A stretch of 22,978 nucleotides of DNA from CAJXOW01 sp964421495 (lineage in GTDB: Bacteria; Bacteroidota; Rhodothermia; Balneolales; Balneolaceae): assembly GCA_964421495.1 (NCBI GenBank), contig CAYQXO010000032.1, positions 1 to 22,978 of the forward strand, read 5' to 3'. Positions 21,704-22,978 of this stretch are shown piece by piece (within the stretch, counting starts at the first letter, position 1; each line of letters begins with the position of its first letter). The notes under the pieces are model-generated. The model was given only the letters and a program-made list of their open reading frames with translations, made no database searches and was not told where the DNA came from. A program made the position numbers and the translations under genes.

Positions 21704-22717
21704 ATGCGATTTAGCGTTATTATCGTTTCCTGGAATGCGTTGGATTTGTTGAAAAAATTCCTCCCTTCCGTAGTATCCACCGATTATTCAGACTTCGAAA
21801 TTATCCTTGCAGATAACGCGTCCACGGATGGATCGGCAGAATGGGTGAGCAACAACTATTCCGGTGTTAAGGTGGTCCGACTCGACCGTAATTATGGATA
21901 TTGCGGAGGTAATAATCGCGGGGCGCGGCACGCCGACGGCGACATACTGGTATTTTTGAATAATGACGTTGAAGTGGATCCGCTGTGGCTCAATGCCTTG
22001 AGGAATTGCTTTGAAATGGATGCGAATATTGCCGCCGCCCAGCCAAAAATGCTTTCCTATAATCATCCCGATTATTTTGAATATGCCGGAGCAGCCGGGG
22101 GATTCCTGGACAAATACGGATATCCGTATTGCCGCGGACGCCTGTTTGAGACCATCGAAAAAGACGAAGATCAGTATAATTCATCAGATGATATATTCTG
22201 GGCAAGCGGTGCCGCCCTGGCGATTCGACGGGAACGGTTCGAATGGCTGGGCGGTTTTGACGAGGACTTTCAGTTTCACATGGAGGAGATTGACTTATGC
22301 TGGAAATTGCATAATAAGGGATACCGCGTCGTATATTGCCCCCTGAGTACCGTATATCATGTGGGAGGCGGATCGCTGCCGAAAGAATCCCCCCGCAAAA
22401 CTTACTACAATTTTCGCAATAACCTGATCCTGCTTTGGAAAAACTTGAGTAGGAAAACGCTTGGTAAACGTTTTACGGTTCGCCTATTGCTGGATGGGAT
22501 TACCCTGTTCTATTTCCTTTTTACCTTGAGAATCAAAGAATTGGGAGCTTTACTTAAAGCATATTTCAGTTTTTTGGGAATGTTTCGACAAACCAACGCC
22601 AAGCGCAAACAACTGCTGGCGAGTCGTCAGCAGGAAGAAAATCCCTCTGTCATGTCTTCTTATAGTATAGTCTGGAAATACTATGTGCGAGGCAAAAGAT
22701 ACTTCAAAAATTTGTAA
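21704..22717 (+). CDS. Glycosyltransferase family 2 (rhamnosyltransferase-like)
   Basis: A protein of 337 residues from the ATG at 21704, which has AGG 7 bp upstream; a TTG at 21689 would add five residues and is less likely. The GT-A fold shows FSVIIVSWNALDLL, ILADNASTDGSAEW, VFLNNDVEVDP (metal/sugar-nucleotide site) and WLGGFDEDFQFHMEEIDLCWKLHNKGYRV (catalytic ED region), as in WbbL-type transferases. A hydrophobic stretch near the C-terminus (LLLDGITLFYFLFTLRI) may hold it at the membrane. It probably builds a surface polysaccharide or lipopolysaccharide; the sugar is unknown. The gene is divergent from the phosphoesterase and convergent with the last gene. Confidence 0.92.
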   Translation: MRFSVIIVSWNALDLLKKFLPSVVSTDYSDFEIILADNASTDGSAEWVSNNYSGVKVVRLDRNYGYCGGNNRGARHADGDILVFLNNDVEVDPLWLNALRNCFEMDANIAAAQPKMLSYNHPDYFEYAGAAGGFLDKYGYPYCRGRLFETIEKDEDQYNSSDDIFWASGAALAIRRERFEWLGGFDEDFQFHMEEIDLCWKLHNKGYRVVYCPLSTVYHVGGGSLPKESPRKTYYNFRNNLILLWKNLSRKTLGKRFTVRLLLDGITLFYFLFTLRIKELGALLKAYFSFLGMFRQTNAKRKQLLASRQQEENPSVMSSYSIVWKYYVRGKRYFKNL

Positions 22718-22740
22718 ATGGTCCACTCCTCTCTTTTTAT

Positions 22741-22978
22741 TTACTCGTATACAGCCAGGGTATATGTATCTGATACATTGAGCCGGTATGAAGGAAACAG
22801 TGCTTTGTTTTGATCCAAATTCACCAATACGTTATCTCCCCTCTCATTACGTATCAGTAAGCGACTTACGAACGAGGAGTTCGTATCCATATTTTGCACC
22901 TCGACCTTAACCTTATTTTCCCGTGAGAGATACGTTATATAAAACGTGAAAGATTCCACTTTTTTAGTAAACACTCCC
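22741..22978 (-). CDS. Unknown protein, C-terminal 78 residues only
   Basis: A reading frame enters from the right edge and ends at a TAA at 22741-22743. The end of the protein (…YLSRENKVKVEVQNMD…SYRLNVSDTYTLAVYE) is rich in beta-forming residues and may be a beta-sandwich. The GTG at 22974 is probably internal, as the frame stays open to the edge. I recognise no family. It is only 23 bp from the convergent glycosyltransferase stop. Confidence 0.5.
   Translation of the reverse strand, partial: GVFTKKVESFTFYITYLSRENKVKVEVQNMDTNSSFVSRLLIRNERGDNVLVNLDQNKALFPSYRLNVSDTYTLAVYE

Noticed and set aside
1..22978. tRNA or rRNA genes, CRISPR array, insertion sequence, prophage, toxin-antitoxin or defence genes
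   Set aside because: None recognised: no spaced repeats, no transposase or integrase motifs, no tRNA cloverleaf in the gaps.

Overview
This window is ordinary chromosomal DNA of a Gram-negative bacterium with an outer membrane. A GWxTD-domain protein, a TamL/BamA-like assembly protein, Bacteroidota-style gene partners and several sites resembling the Bacteroidota promoter (TTTG, about 19 bp, TAnnTTTG) suggest Bacteroidota or Rhodothermota, most likely Balneolia (Balneola/Fodinibius-like). That placement is inferred from gene content and style. I see no tRNA, rRNA, CRISPR array, phage gene or transposase.

Layout. (1) 1-4.7 kb, leftward: the start of a renalase-like FAD oxidoreductase (cut by the window edge), an AtuA-like (DUF1446) protein, a PAS-LuxR regulator and the beta subunit of a methylcrotonyl/geranyl-CoA-type carboxylase. 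The gaps here are rich in inverted repeats, and one holds a possible small RNA on the opposite strand. This is the most accessory-looking part: a probable acyl-CoA/terpenoid-acid carboxylation locus with its own regulator. (2) 4.86-9.92 kb, rightward: GWxTD lipoprotein/secreted protein, pdxA, a SAM methyltransferase, ftsE and queG, closely packed. (3) 9.9-11.5 kb: an ECF-type sigma factor (leftward) and a small outer-membrane beta-barrel protein (rightward), separated by 417 bp without a gene. (4) 15.8-11.6 kb, leftward operon: tatA, gatA (TTG start), an M28/glutaminyl-cyclase-like lipoprotein, prmA and a decayed ppx/gppA remnant, ending at a strong bidirectional terminator shared with the barrel gene. 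(5) 15.95-20.9 kb, rightward: a DUF2795 protein, a TamL/BamA-like outer-membrane protein, a stand-alone cyclic-nucleotide-binding protein and rlmD. (6) 20.9-23 kb: a YfcE-like phosphoesterase (leftward), a family 2 glycosyltransferase (rightward) and the C-terminus of an unknown protein.

Most genes are housekeeping: translation quality (gatA, prmA, rlmD, queG), cofactor synthesis (pdxA), envelope assembly (tatA, tamL-like, ftsE) and signalling (sigma factor, cNMP protein). I found no clearly new multi-gene system. The items most worth following are the regulator embedded in the AtuA/carboxylase locus with its long inverted repeats, the candidate small RNA at about 1995-2062, the internally deleted and frameshifted ppx/gppA remnant, and the coiled-coil insert in GatA.
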